64,000 bases of DNA from Brevundimonas bullata (GTDB lineage Bacteria > Pseudomonadota > Alphaproteobacteria > Caulobacterales > Caulobacteraceae), in NCBI RefSeq assembly GCF_014207965.1, contig NZ_JACHLM010000005.1, positions 124,001 through 188,000 of the forward strand, read 5' to 3'. The notes below the pieces were generated by a model. The model saw nothing but the letters and a program-made list of their open reading frames with translations. It did no database searches and was not told where the DNA came from. Of the stretch, positions 34,301 through 42,125 are shown piece after piece. Every line of letters begins with the position of its first letter. Positions within the stretch are counted from its first letter, which is position 1. Both the position numbers and the translations under genes were made by a program.

Positions 34301-34938
34301 AATTCGAGCTGGACCGCTACCTGCGTTCACGCGGGATGGAGCGGCTGGAGGAGATGCCCCTGCTGCGCATCGAGAACCAGCAGTACATCCACTATCAGAA
34401 GGGCGGCCTGGTCATGTATCTGCTGCGCGATCAGATCGGCGAGGAGGCGGTGAACCGCGCCCTGCGTCGGGTGCTGGCGCAGTATGCCTTCAAGTCCGCG
34501 CCCTATCCGCGCTCGCTGGATCTGGTCAACGCCATCCGCGCCGAGGCGCCGGCGGACAAGCAGGCCCTGATCACCGACCTGTTCGAGAAGATCACCCTGT
34601 ATGATGTGGCGGCCAAGTCGGTCACGGCGACCAAGCGGGCCGACGGCAAGTGGGACGTCGCCCTGACGGTCGAGGCCCGCAAGCTGTACGCCGACGGCAA
34701 GGGCGAGGAGACCGAGGCCCCGCTGAACGAGAGCTTCGACGTCGGCCTGTTCTCGGCCGAACCGGGCAAGGGGGCGTTCGACCAGAAGTCGGTCATGCTG
34801 ATGGAGCGCCGTCCCCTGCGTAGCGGAACCCAGGTCTTCCGCTTCGTCACGGACAAGAAGCCGACGTTTGCAGGCATCGATCCCTACAACCGCTGGATCG
34901 ACCGCAACTCGGACGACAACGTCAAGCCGGTCGGCTGA
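31363..34938 (+). CDS. ABC-2 permease fused to an M1-family aminopeptidase
   Basis: A 1191-residue membrane protein. The first half holds two ABC-2-like membrane blocks, with TMs near 20-40 and 55-250 and again at 320-550 (including FVMLALGFAFGIAVLLF and LALILVLVSTLLAASVAG). A further TM near 570-590 leads to a large domain with M1 gluzincin features: HEVGH at about 930-934 followed by a zinc-ligand Glu in LLSESLAQY. The gap between HEVGH and this Glu is 19 residues by my count, against 18 in canonical M1 enzymes. It pairs with the ATPase gene 10 bp upstream. An energy-coupled membrane peptidase is plausible but undemonstrated. The start is ATG 31363 (MFGKVAAFEFRYQ). Confidence 0.88.
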   Translation: MFGKVAAFEFRYQLRQPAFWVISILFFLLSFGLVASPNVSLGTGGNVFKNAPYAIAQAHLAFNLFFMLATTAIVANVVVRDATTGFGPMIQASRLSKFDYLYGRFLGAFAVVALAFLSVALGILIGTLMPWVDKETVGPFRPLDYLYGFVVMGLPGLLFSSAVFFTLATVTRSMMATYVGVVGVFILYMTTTSVFGSKPELETLVAWLEPFGAGAYGLATKYWTAAERNTINAPLTGLLLGNKLLWLGVSLAFLAAAWPLYNPSPRGSKLRKQEKLKALAEASPDTAAPIAPLAQPSYGFKAGWTQLISRTAFEMKTVFKSPAYFVMLALGFAFGIAVLLFAGELYGAPVLPVTRVVIETLGGSFGLIVMIISIYYSGELVWRDRERRTHEIIDSTATPDWTFLLPKTLALILVLVSTLLAASVAGMIVQTIKGYTNYEIGKYLFWYVVPQSIGFALTAVLAIVVQSLSPNKFVGWAVMVVYLISTIVLSNMGFDHVLYRYGAGTGMPLSDMNGLGKFAGYAAWMQAYWSAFAIVLLVIAYGLWRRGAETRFMPRLKRLPRRLMGSAGVIGGVALTAFVALGVYAFINTNVWNEYRTQNQQEKLMADYEKTLLKYEKTPQPSITDVKLDLDLYPHQPRLTTKGGYVIENRTDAPLNEVHLRWNYGLKIASLDVQGATLAKEWPEFEYRIYRFATPMQPGEKRTIAFETVLEQRGFKNSGDTTRIVDNGTFVNNGEFGLTIGMGRDGLLSDRSKRRKHGLPAELRMAKLEDESARAHNYIGADWVNADITVTTVADQTPIAPGYKVSDVTKDGRRTARFVTEAPVLNFFSVQSADYQVAKEQHGPIELAVYYHKGHEQNVARMLAGMKASLDYYGTAFSPYQFRQARIIEFPAYQSFAQAFANTMPYSEGIGFIADLTDEEKIDYVTYVTAHEVGHQWWAHQVVGSDQQGSTLLSESLAQYSALMVMEKLYGPDKIRRFLKFELDRYLRSRGMERLEEMPLLRIENQQYIHYQKGGLVMYLLRDQIGEEAVNRALRRVLAQYAFKSAPYPRSLDLVNAIRAEAPADKQALITDLFEKITLYDVAAKSVTATKRADGKWDVALTVEARKLYADGKGEETEAPLNESFDVGLFSAEPGKGAFDQKSVMLMERRPLRSGTQVFRFVTDKKPTFAGIDPYNRWIDRNSDDNVKPVG

Positions 34939-34944
34939 CGTCAG

Positions 34945-35011
34945 GGCCTTCTCCTCCCGCTGCTAGGCGGGAGGAGGGGCCTACGGCGAGTTAATCTCGC
35001 CGCCTCATTTT
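34945..35011 (+). terminator. Double hairpin terminator region after the permease-peptidase gene
   Basis: A 10-bp stem CTCCTCCCGC / GCGGGAGGAG (34951-34976), then a second stem CGGCGAG / CTCGCCG (34984-35002) followed by CCTCATTTT. The U-tract is short. Confidence 0.6.
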
Positions 35012-35022
35012 AGACTCGATCC

Positions 35023-35050
35023 GCTACGCATGTAGCGCTACAAATGTAGC
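35023..35050. promoter_or_regulatory. Tandem BlaI-type operators
   Basis: Two abutting 14-bp sites, GCTACGCATGTAGC (35023-35036) and GCTACAAATGTAGC (35037-35050). Both have the GCTAC-N4-GTAGC dyad; the second fits the BlaI/MecI TACA-N2-TGTA pattern exactly. They lie 24 bp before the blaI-like start and predict autoregulation. Confidence 0.75.
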
Positions 35051-35073
35051 GTCAACCGTTGCGGAGAGTCCCA

Positions 35074-35444
35074 GTGATCGAGTCCCTGCCCAGACGCGAA
35101 CGCGAGGTGTTCGAGACCCTGTGTCGCCTGGAAACCGGCACCACGGCCGGGGTGCGCAATGCCCTGACCGATACGCTCAGCGATTCCGCCATCCGCACCC
35201 TGCTGGCCCGTCTGGAGAGCAAGGGACTGGTCGAGCGTGAGGCGGGGACGGACGGCTTCGTCTACCGCCCCGTGCCGCGCACCGAGACGGTTGCAGCGGG
35301 CGCGCTGCAGCGGATGATCGACACCTTCTTCGCCGGGTCCGCCGCCAGCGCCGCCACGGCCCTGCTGGGCATGGGCCAGCGTCTGACGCCCGATGAGGCC
35401 GCCGCCCTGGAGCGCGCTATCGACGAAGCGGTGGAGCGCCAGCC

Positions 35445-35448
<4 letters not shown>
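35074..35448 (+). CDS. BlaI/MecI-family winged-helix repressor
   Basis: A 124-residue penicillinase-repressor-type regulator. Winged-helix segments PRREREVFETLCRLE, AIRTLLARLESKGLVERE and FVYRPV are characteristic, followed by a C-terminal dimerisation helix (ALQRMIDTFFAG). The GTG at 35074 (MIESLPRRE) is chosen because GGAGAG lies before it; the TTG at 35059 lacks a site. The stop overlaps the M56 peptidase start (ATGA), the usual BlaI-BlaR1 arrangement in which the peptidase cleaves the repressor on a signal. Two tandem operators lie directly upstream. No beta-lactamase gene is present in the window, so the role is probably broader envelope sensing. Confidence 0.9.
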
Positions 35449-37160
<1,712 letters not shown>

Positions 37161-37166
37161 TCCGCC

Positions 37167-38051
37167 TTAGCTGGGATAGGGCGACAGGCGTTCGGCGGCG
37201 TCGCGGCACAGGCTCTTGATCCAGCGCCGCGCCGCTTTCAGCCGCGCGGCGCCGTGGACCTCGCGGTGGGTGCTGAGCCAGAAGCGGCGCTCGATCAGCA
37301 CCTGATCCGGCAGAACCCGCGTCAGTCCCTCGGCCAGGAAGCAGGGCAGGACCCCGATGCCGCCGCCCGCCGCGATCATGTCCCGCTGCGCCCGGATCGA
37401 GGAGGAGGCCAGGCGCGGGCGCAGGTTGGGCCGTATCTCGTCCAGATAATGCAGTTCCGGCGCATAGATAAGGTCATCGACATAGCCGACGATGTCGAAG
37501 CGGGGCAGGTCGTCCACACGCTCCGGCGCGCCATGTCGTTCCAGATGCTCGGACGAAGCATAGAGCGCCAGCTGATAGGGCGTCAGCGGCTCGACGATCA
37601 GGCGCGGGCTGGCGGCGGGGCTGAGGGTGATGGCCATGTCCACCTCGCGGCGGCTGGGCGACAGGAAGCCGGAACTGGCGGCCAGTTCGATATTCAGCCC
37701 CGGATGCGCCGCCAGCAGGCCGGGCAGGGCGGCGGCCAGGACGGCTCCACCGAAGCCTTCCGAGGCGCTGATCCGCACCGTGCCGGCGATCAGGTCGGGC
37801 CGCGTCACCCGTTCGGCGGCCTCCATGGCGCTCTCGGCGTCCAGCGCCGTCTCCAGCAGTTGCGCGCCCGCCGCCGTCAGCAGCAGACCCGACGCCGAGC
37901 GCACCACCAGGGTTGATTTCAGCGCCGTCTCCAATCGCGCCACGCGCCGCCCGACCGTGGCCGCGTCGATGCCCAGCCGCTGCGCCGCCGTCGCCAGCGA
38001 GCCCGCCCGCGCGGCGGCGATGAAGATGCGAACGTCGTCCCAGTCGAACAT
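37167..38051 (-). CDS. LysR-family transcriptional regulator
   Basis: A 294-residue LysR-type activator/repressor. The start MFDWDDVRIFIAAARAGSL is typical of the family, followed by the winged HTH (TAAQRLGIDAATVGRRVARLE). The effector domain of the periplasmic-binding fold extends to the C-terminus. ATGs at 38069 and 38078 are possible earlier starts, but none has a clear ribosome site; 38051 is chosen by family N-terminal position. It diverges from mmsA, and two TGCA-N4-TGCA dyads lie in the gap. A role in controlling mmsA (valine or beta-alanine catabolism) is suggested by arrangement only. Confidence 0.85.
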   Translation of the reverse strand: MFDWDDVRIFIAAARAGSLATAAQRLGIDAATVGRRVARLETALKSTLVVRSASGLLLTAAGAQLLETALDAESAMEAAERVTRPDLIAGTVRISASEGFGGAVLAAALPGLLAAHPGLNIELAASSGFLSPSRREVDMAITLSPAASPRLIVEPLTPYQLALYASSEHLERHGAPERVDDLPRFDIVGYVDDLIYAPELHYLDEIRPNLRPRLASSSIRAQRDMIAAGGGIGVLPCFLAEGLTRVLPDQVLIERRFWLSTHREVHGAARLKAARRWIKSLCRDAAERLSPYPS

Positions 38052-38085
38052 TGCAGGAATGCACAGCATAGGATGCAAGATTGCA
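38052..38085. promoter_or_regulatory. Two TGCA-N4-TGCA dyads between lysR and mmsA
   Basis: TGCAGGAATGCA (38052-38063) and TGCAAGATTGCA (38074-38085) have centres 22 bp apart, two helical turns, as expected for LysR recognition and activation sites. The first abuts the chosen lysR start codon. Confidence 0.5.
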
Positions 38086-38154
38086 ATGGGTAGTCTCGCG
38101 TCGGTCTGCTAGGCCATGCTGGAACGAACAACGACATCACAGGGAAACGCCTCC

Positions 38155-39657
38155 ATGCGCGACATTCGCCACTTCATCGACGGTGCGGCCTTCGACGGCG
38201 CATCGGGCCGTTTCGGCGACGTGTTCAACCCCAACACCGGCGAGGTTCAGGCCCGCGTCCAGCTGGCGACCGTCAGCGAGATGGACCGCGCGGTTCAGGC
38301 CGCCCAGGCCGCCTTTGAGGGCTGGTCCAGCACCAACCCCCAGCGCCGCGCCCGCGTCATGTTCGAGTTCAAGCGCCTGGTCGAGGCCAATATGAACGAG
38401 CTGGCGGAGCTGCTGTCCTCGGAACACGGCAAGGTCATCGCCGACTCCAAGGGCGACATTCAGCGCGGCCTGGAAGTCATCGAGTTCGCCTGCGGCATCC
38501 CCCACGCGCTGAAGGGCGAATACACGCAAGGCGCCGGCCCCGGCATCGACGTCTATTCCATGCGTCAGCCGCTGGGCGTGGTGGCGGGCATCACCCCGTT
38601 CAACTTCCCCGGCATGATCCCGATGTGGATGTTCGGCATGGCGATCGCCGCCGGCAACACCTTCATCCTGAAGCCGTCGGAGCGTGATCCGTCGCTGCCG
38701 GTGCGCCTGGGCGAACTGATGATGGAGGCGGGCGCGCCCAAGGGCGTGCTGAACGTCGTGCACGGCGACAAGGTGGCGGTCGACGCCATCCTGACCCACC
38801 CCGACATCCACGCCGTCAGCTTCGTCGGTTCGTCCGACATCGCCCATTATGTTTACCAGATGGGCGCCCAGCACGGGAAACGCGTCCAGGCCATGGGCGG
38901 CGCCAAGAACCACGGCATCGTCCTGCCCGACGCCGACATGGATCAGGTGATCAAGGACCTGACCGGCGCGGCCTATGGCTCGGCCGGCGAGCGCTGCATG
39001 GCCCTGCCGGTCGTGGTGCCGGTCGGTCAGCGCACCGCCGACGAACTGCGCGAGCGCCTGGTCTCGGAAATCCCCAACCTGCGCGTCGGCGTCTCGACCG
39101 ACGCCGAGGCCCACTACGGCCCGGTCGTCACCCAGACCCACAAGGACAAGGTCCTGGGCTGGATCAACAAGGGCGTCGAGGAAGGCGCCGAACTGGTCGT
39201 CGACGGCCGTGAGTTCAGCCTGCAGGGTCACGAGAAGGGCTTCTTCATCGGCCCGTCGCTGTTCGACCACGTTAAGCCGGAGATGGAATCCTACAAGGAA
39301 GAGATCTTCGGCCCCGTGCTGCAGATCATGCGCGCCGCCAGCTTCGAGGAGGCGTTGAGCTTGCCCAGCAAGCACCAGTACGGCAACGGCGTCGCCATCT
39401 TCACCCAGAACGGCCGCGCGGCCCGCGACTTCGCCGCCCGCGTCAACGTCGGCATGGTCGGCATCAACGTGCCGATCCCGGTGCCGGTGGCCTATCACTC
39501 GTTCGGCGGCTGGAAGCGCTCGGCCTTTGGCGACATCAACCAGCACGGCATGGAAGGTCTGCGTTTCTGGACCAAGACCAAAACCGTTACGGCCCGCTGG
39601 CCTGATAGCGAACTGGAGCACGCCGACAGCTCCTTCGTCATTCCGACGATGGCCTGA
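38155..39657 (+). CDS. mmsA: Methylmalonate-semialdehyde dehydrogenase (CoA-acylating)
   Basis: Oxidatively decarboxylates methylmalonate or malonate semialdehyde to propionyl-CoA or acetyl-CoA with NAD and CoA, at the end of valine, beta-alanine and inositol breakdown. It has 500 residues. MRDIRHFIDG at the start, GITPFNFPGMIPMWMFGMA, catalytic Cys281 in GERCMALP, and VNVGMVGINVPIPVPVAYHSFGGWK are specific for MmsA within the aldehyde dehydrogenases. CAGGGAAA precedes ATG 38155. The propionyl-CoA product feeds the carboxylase-mutase operon at 46-53 kb. A divergent LysR gene is the probable regulator, and a strong terminator follows. Confidence 0.93.
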   Translation: MRDIRHFIDGAAFDGASGRFGDVFNPNTGEVQARVQLATVSEMDRAVQAAQAAFEGWSSTNPQRRARVMFEFKRLVEANMNELAELLSSEHGKVIADSKGDIQRGLEVIEFACGIPHALKGEYTQGAGPGIDVYSMRQPLGVVAGITPFNFPGMIPMWMFGMAIAAGNTFILKPSERDPSLPVRLGELMMEAGAPKGVLNVVHGDKVAVDAILTHPDIHAVSFVGSSDIAHYVYQMGAQHGKRVQAMGGAKNHGIVLPDADMDQVIKDLTGAAYGSAGERCMALPVVVPVGQRTADELRERLVSEIPNLRVGVSTDAEAHYGPVVTQTHKDKVLGWINKGVEEGAELVVDGREFSLQGHEKGFFIGPSLFDHVKPEMESYKEEIFGPVLQIMRAASFEEALSLPSKHQYGNGVAIFTQNGRAARDFAARVNVGMVGINVPIPVPVAYHSFGGWKRSAFGDINQHGMEGLRFWTKTKTVTARWPDSELEHADSSFVIPTMA

Positions 39658-39666
39658 TGAGACCGG

Positions 39667-39701
39667 AACCCGACCTCAGGCTCTGAGGTCGGGTTTTTCT
39701 T
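39667..39701 (+). terminator. Rho-independent terminator after mmsA
   Basis: A 12-bp stem AACCCGACCTCA / TGAGGTCGGGTT with a 5-base loop, then TTTCTTGG. It lies between the convergent mmsA and tetR genes. Confidence 0.88.
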
Positions 39702-39704
39702 GGT

Positions 39705-40406
39705 TTATCGCCGGATAGCCTCGAAGCCGCCGGTGAAGACGGCCTCCATGGCGTCGCAGATGGCGCCCATTTCCGAGGACTTGCACAGGCCTCCGGACAG
39801 GACGTCGATACGGCCGGTCTGGGCCAGCGACAGGGTCAGCGACCCTGACAGCAGGTGATAGAACCAATAAATCTGACGCGGCGGCGTGTCGGGCGCGATG
39901 CGTCTCAGCACGCCGATGAAGCGGTCGATCACCGGGTCGAAATGCTTGTGCATGGTGTCGCCGCCCCAGACCGGGGTGTTGTTCACCTGAGCCACCAGGG
40001 CGGCGTAGTTCAGCCAGGCCGGGTCGCCGTTGTCGAACAGGACGAACAGCGGGCGCAGGAAGGCGTCGATGGCCCCGCGCACGGTCATGGCGTCGCCGTG
40101 CTCGGCTTCATACTGGTCCAGACTGTCGAGGCGCAGTCGGTTCACCACCTCGGCGCGGCGGCCGAAGACGGTCGAGAACAGCCGGTTCTTGTCGTCGAAA
40201 TAATAGTGCAGCAGGGCCGTATCGACGCCCGCCTCCTTGGCCACGGCCTTCAGGGTGACGCCGTGCAGGCCGTCGCGCGCGAACAGGGCCTCGGCCACAT
40301 CGAGGATACGGGTCGTCGTCTCCTCGCGGCGCTGGGCCTTGGGCTTGGGCGGGGCTTTCGCTTTCGGCGTCGCCCTGGGGCGCGGCTTGGTCTCGGCAGC
40401 GGTCAT
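39705..40406 (-). CDS. TetR-family transcriptional regulator
   Basis: A 233-residue repressor. The N-terminus is unusually basic and proline-rich (KAKAPPKPKAQRRE). The TetR HTH follows at about 30-80: TTRILDVAEALFARDGLHGV, LKAVAKEAGVDTALLHYYF and DDKNRLFSTVF. The ligand domain has no recognised specificity. Its ATG overlaps the stop of the esterase gene upstream (ATGA), making an esterase-tetR operon. Two copies of a palindromic site (TTCAT-N3-AGAATGAA) in the esterase/TonB-receptor gap are the likely targets, giving repression of both its own operon and the receptor. Confidence 0.88.
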   Translation of the reverse strand: MTAAETKPRPRATPKAKAPPKPKAQRREETTTRILDVAEALFARDGLHGVTLKAVAKEAGVDTALLHYYFDDKNRLFSTVFGRRAEVVNRLRLDSLDQYEAEHGDAMTVRGAIDAFLRPLFVLFDNGDPAWLNYAALVAQVNNTPVWGGDTMHKHFDPVIDRFIGVLRRIAPDTPPRQIYWFYHLLSGSLTLSLAQTGRIDVLSGGLCKSSEMGAICDAMEAVFTGGFEAIRR

Positions 40407-41926
40407 CGCGCGACTTTAGCCGAGAACAGGGTTCGCAGGCGATCCCGCGCCCGCAGCAGCAGGATCAGCAGCCCGCCTTTGCGCCCATGGTGGTCCAGGG
40501 CGGCTTTCCACCAGCCGCGCTTCACCTCTCCGCCGGGCGTGTCGTTGAACACCATCCAGGCGTCGTCGGCGGGGACATAGGCGGGCCAGTCGGCGCCCGG
40601 CGCGCCCGTCCTGGCGAAGTCGATCCAGCGGGCGTGCATGGCGGCGCTGATCGCGCGGTCGGCCTCGGTCGGGGGCGGTGCGCCGTCGGGGCGGTGGTCC
40701 AGGGCCTCGAAGACGTGGAAGATCTCGGCGGCATGGGCGGCGCGCGACATGGTCTCGCGCCGGGCTTCCTCCACATAGTCAAAGGCATAGAGCCAGGCCT
40801 TCGAGCGACGCGGGCGCGAGGCGACCCAGCGCGCGGGGGCGGCGAAGGCGAAGTCGCGGAAGCCGAGGCGGATCAGTTGCTCCGCGTCGCCGTTCGCCTC
40901 GGGATAGAGGGCGGCCAGTTTGGCGTTCGGCTTGATCAACTGACCAAAGCGTTTCAGCCCGCCGCCGTAGTTGAGCAGGGAATCCTCGCCGCTGTTGACC
41001 CCGATCATCAGCGGCACGTCGGCGAAGTCCCCGCGCGCGAAGGCGCTGATCGGATCGCGGTCCAGCAGCCGGCCGTCGATGACCGGGCCAAAGGCGCCTT
41101 CGATCGCCGTCAGGTGCTCCGGCGCGAGGGTGCGCAGGGCGGCGGCGTCGGGATTGCTCAGGCCCAGGGCGGTCGCCGCCGCCGCGCCGCGCTCGTGCGC
41201 GGTCTTCAGCGGCGTTGCGGGCAGCCAGCCGCCGCCGGACTGAACGACAGCCTTGTGGAACAGGCCGCGCGCCCGCCTGGCCGTCATCAGGGCCAGGATG
41301 TCGAGGCCGCCGGCGGACTCTCCGAACAGGGTGACATTGGCCGGGTCCCCGCCGAAGGCGCCGATGTGGTCGCGCACCCATTCCAGGGCCGCGATCTGAT
41401 CCAGCAGGGCGTGGTTGCCTAGCGGCTCATCGGGCGCGGCTTCGGCCGTCAGCGCCGGGTGGGCGAAGAAGCCGAGTTGGCCCAGGCGATAGTTGACGCT
41501 GACCAGCACCACCCCGTCGCGGGCGAAGGCGGCGCCGTCATAGAAGGGCAGGGAGCCCGCCCCCATCCGGTTCGACCCGCCGTGCAGCCAGACCATGACC
41601 GGCGCCGGTCCGGTCGTCTCGGCGGGCGCCCAGACATTCAGCGTCAGGCAGTCTTCGCCGGTTGGTTCCGGCGCGCCGCCGATGGACACGATGTCGGCCA
41701 CGTCCGCGGGACCGGCCTGAGGGGCCGATGGTCCGAAATCCGCCGCCTCGCGCACGCCGTCCCAGGCCGGAACCGGCTGCGGCGCTCGCCAGCGCTGCTC
41801 GCCCACTGGGGCAGCGGCATAGGGCACGCCGCGAAACACGTTCGCCGAGCCTTCGCGACGACCGCGCAGGTCGCCAGACGGGGTGCGCGCGACGGGCGAG
41901 GTCGCGGCCAGATTGATCTGATCCAT
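40403..41926 (-). CDS. Type-B carboxylesterase/lipase
   Basis: A 507-residue serine esterase. NVFRGVPYAAAP, GEDCLTLNVWAP, VWLHGGSNRMGAG (oxyanion hole) and LFGESAGGLD (nucleophile Ser near 190) mark the type-B family. The start ATG 41926 (MDQINLAAT) is preferred, with AAGGGACGG upstream; the frame extends to an ATG at 41968 that would fall inside a palindromic operator. There is no signal peptide, so it is probably cytoplasmic, unlike the two esterases of the uronate island. It is co-transcribed with the TetR gene and diverges from a TonB receptor, suggesting uptake and hydrolysis of an ester-containing compound. Confidence 0.85.
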   Translation of the reverse strand: MDQINLAATSPVARTPSGDLRGRREGSANVFRGVPYAAAPVGEQRWRAPQPVPAWDGVREAADFGPSAPQAGPADVADIVSIGGAPEPTGEDCLTLNVWAPAETTGPAPVMVWLHGGSNRMGAGSLPFYDGAAFARDGVVLVSVNYRLGQLGFFAHPALTAEAAPDEPLGNHALLDQIAALEWVRDHIGAFGGDPANVTLFGESAGGLDILALMTARRARGLFHKAVVQSGGGWLPATPLKTAHERGAAAATALGLSNPDAAALRTLAPEHLTAIEGAFGPVIDGRLLDRDPISAFARGDFADVPLMIGVNSGEDSLLNYGGGLKRFGQLIKPNAKLAALYPEANGDAEQLIRLGFRDFAFAAPARWVASRPRRSKAWLYAFDYVEEARRETMSRAAHAAEIFHVFEALDHRPDGAPPPTEADRAISAAMHARWIDFARTGAPGADWPAYVPADDAWMVFNDTPGGEVKRGWWKAALDHHGRKGGLLILLLRARDRLRTLFSAKVAR

Positions 41927-41963
41927 AATTCCGTCCCTTGAGGCGCGATCTTCGCCGCGCTCG

Positions 41964-41979
41964 TTCATTTGAGAATGAA
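41964..41979. promoter_or_regulatory. TetR-type operator, esterase-proximal
   Basis: TTCATTTGAGAATGAA, part of a perfect 7-base dyad GTTCATT / AATGAAC with a 4-base spacer, 38 bp upstream of the chosen esterase start. Confidence 0.6.
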
Positions 41980-42012
41980 CAACGCTCGCCCGGCTGTCGA
42001 GCCGCTTCGTGA

Positions 42013-42042
42013 AACATCATTCATGCAAGAATGAATGATGTT
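42013..42042. promoter_or_regulatory. TetR-type operator, receptor-proximal
   Basis: A perfect 12-base inverted repeat (AACATCATTCAT / ATGAATGATGTT) around GCAAGA. It shares TTCAT-N3-AGAATGAA with the other site 56 bp away. A TTGACA directly overlaps its right edge (42041-42046), so binding could block a -35 region of the receptor promoter. Confidence 0.65.
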
Positions 42043-42125
42043 GACAGCGGGGCCGTTCGCGGACCACCGTCGGCCCAACACAGATCAGCGGCGACCAAAC
42101 GACCGCGCGTGGAGAGGAAACGAGA

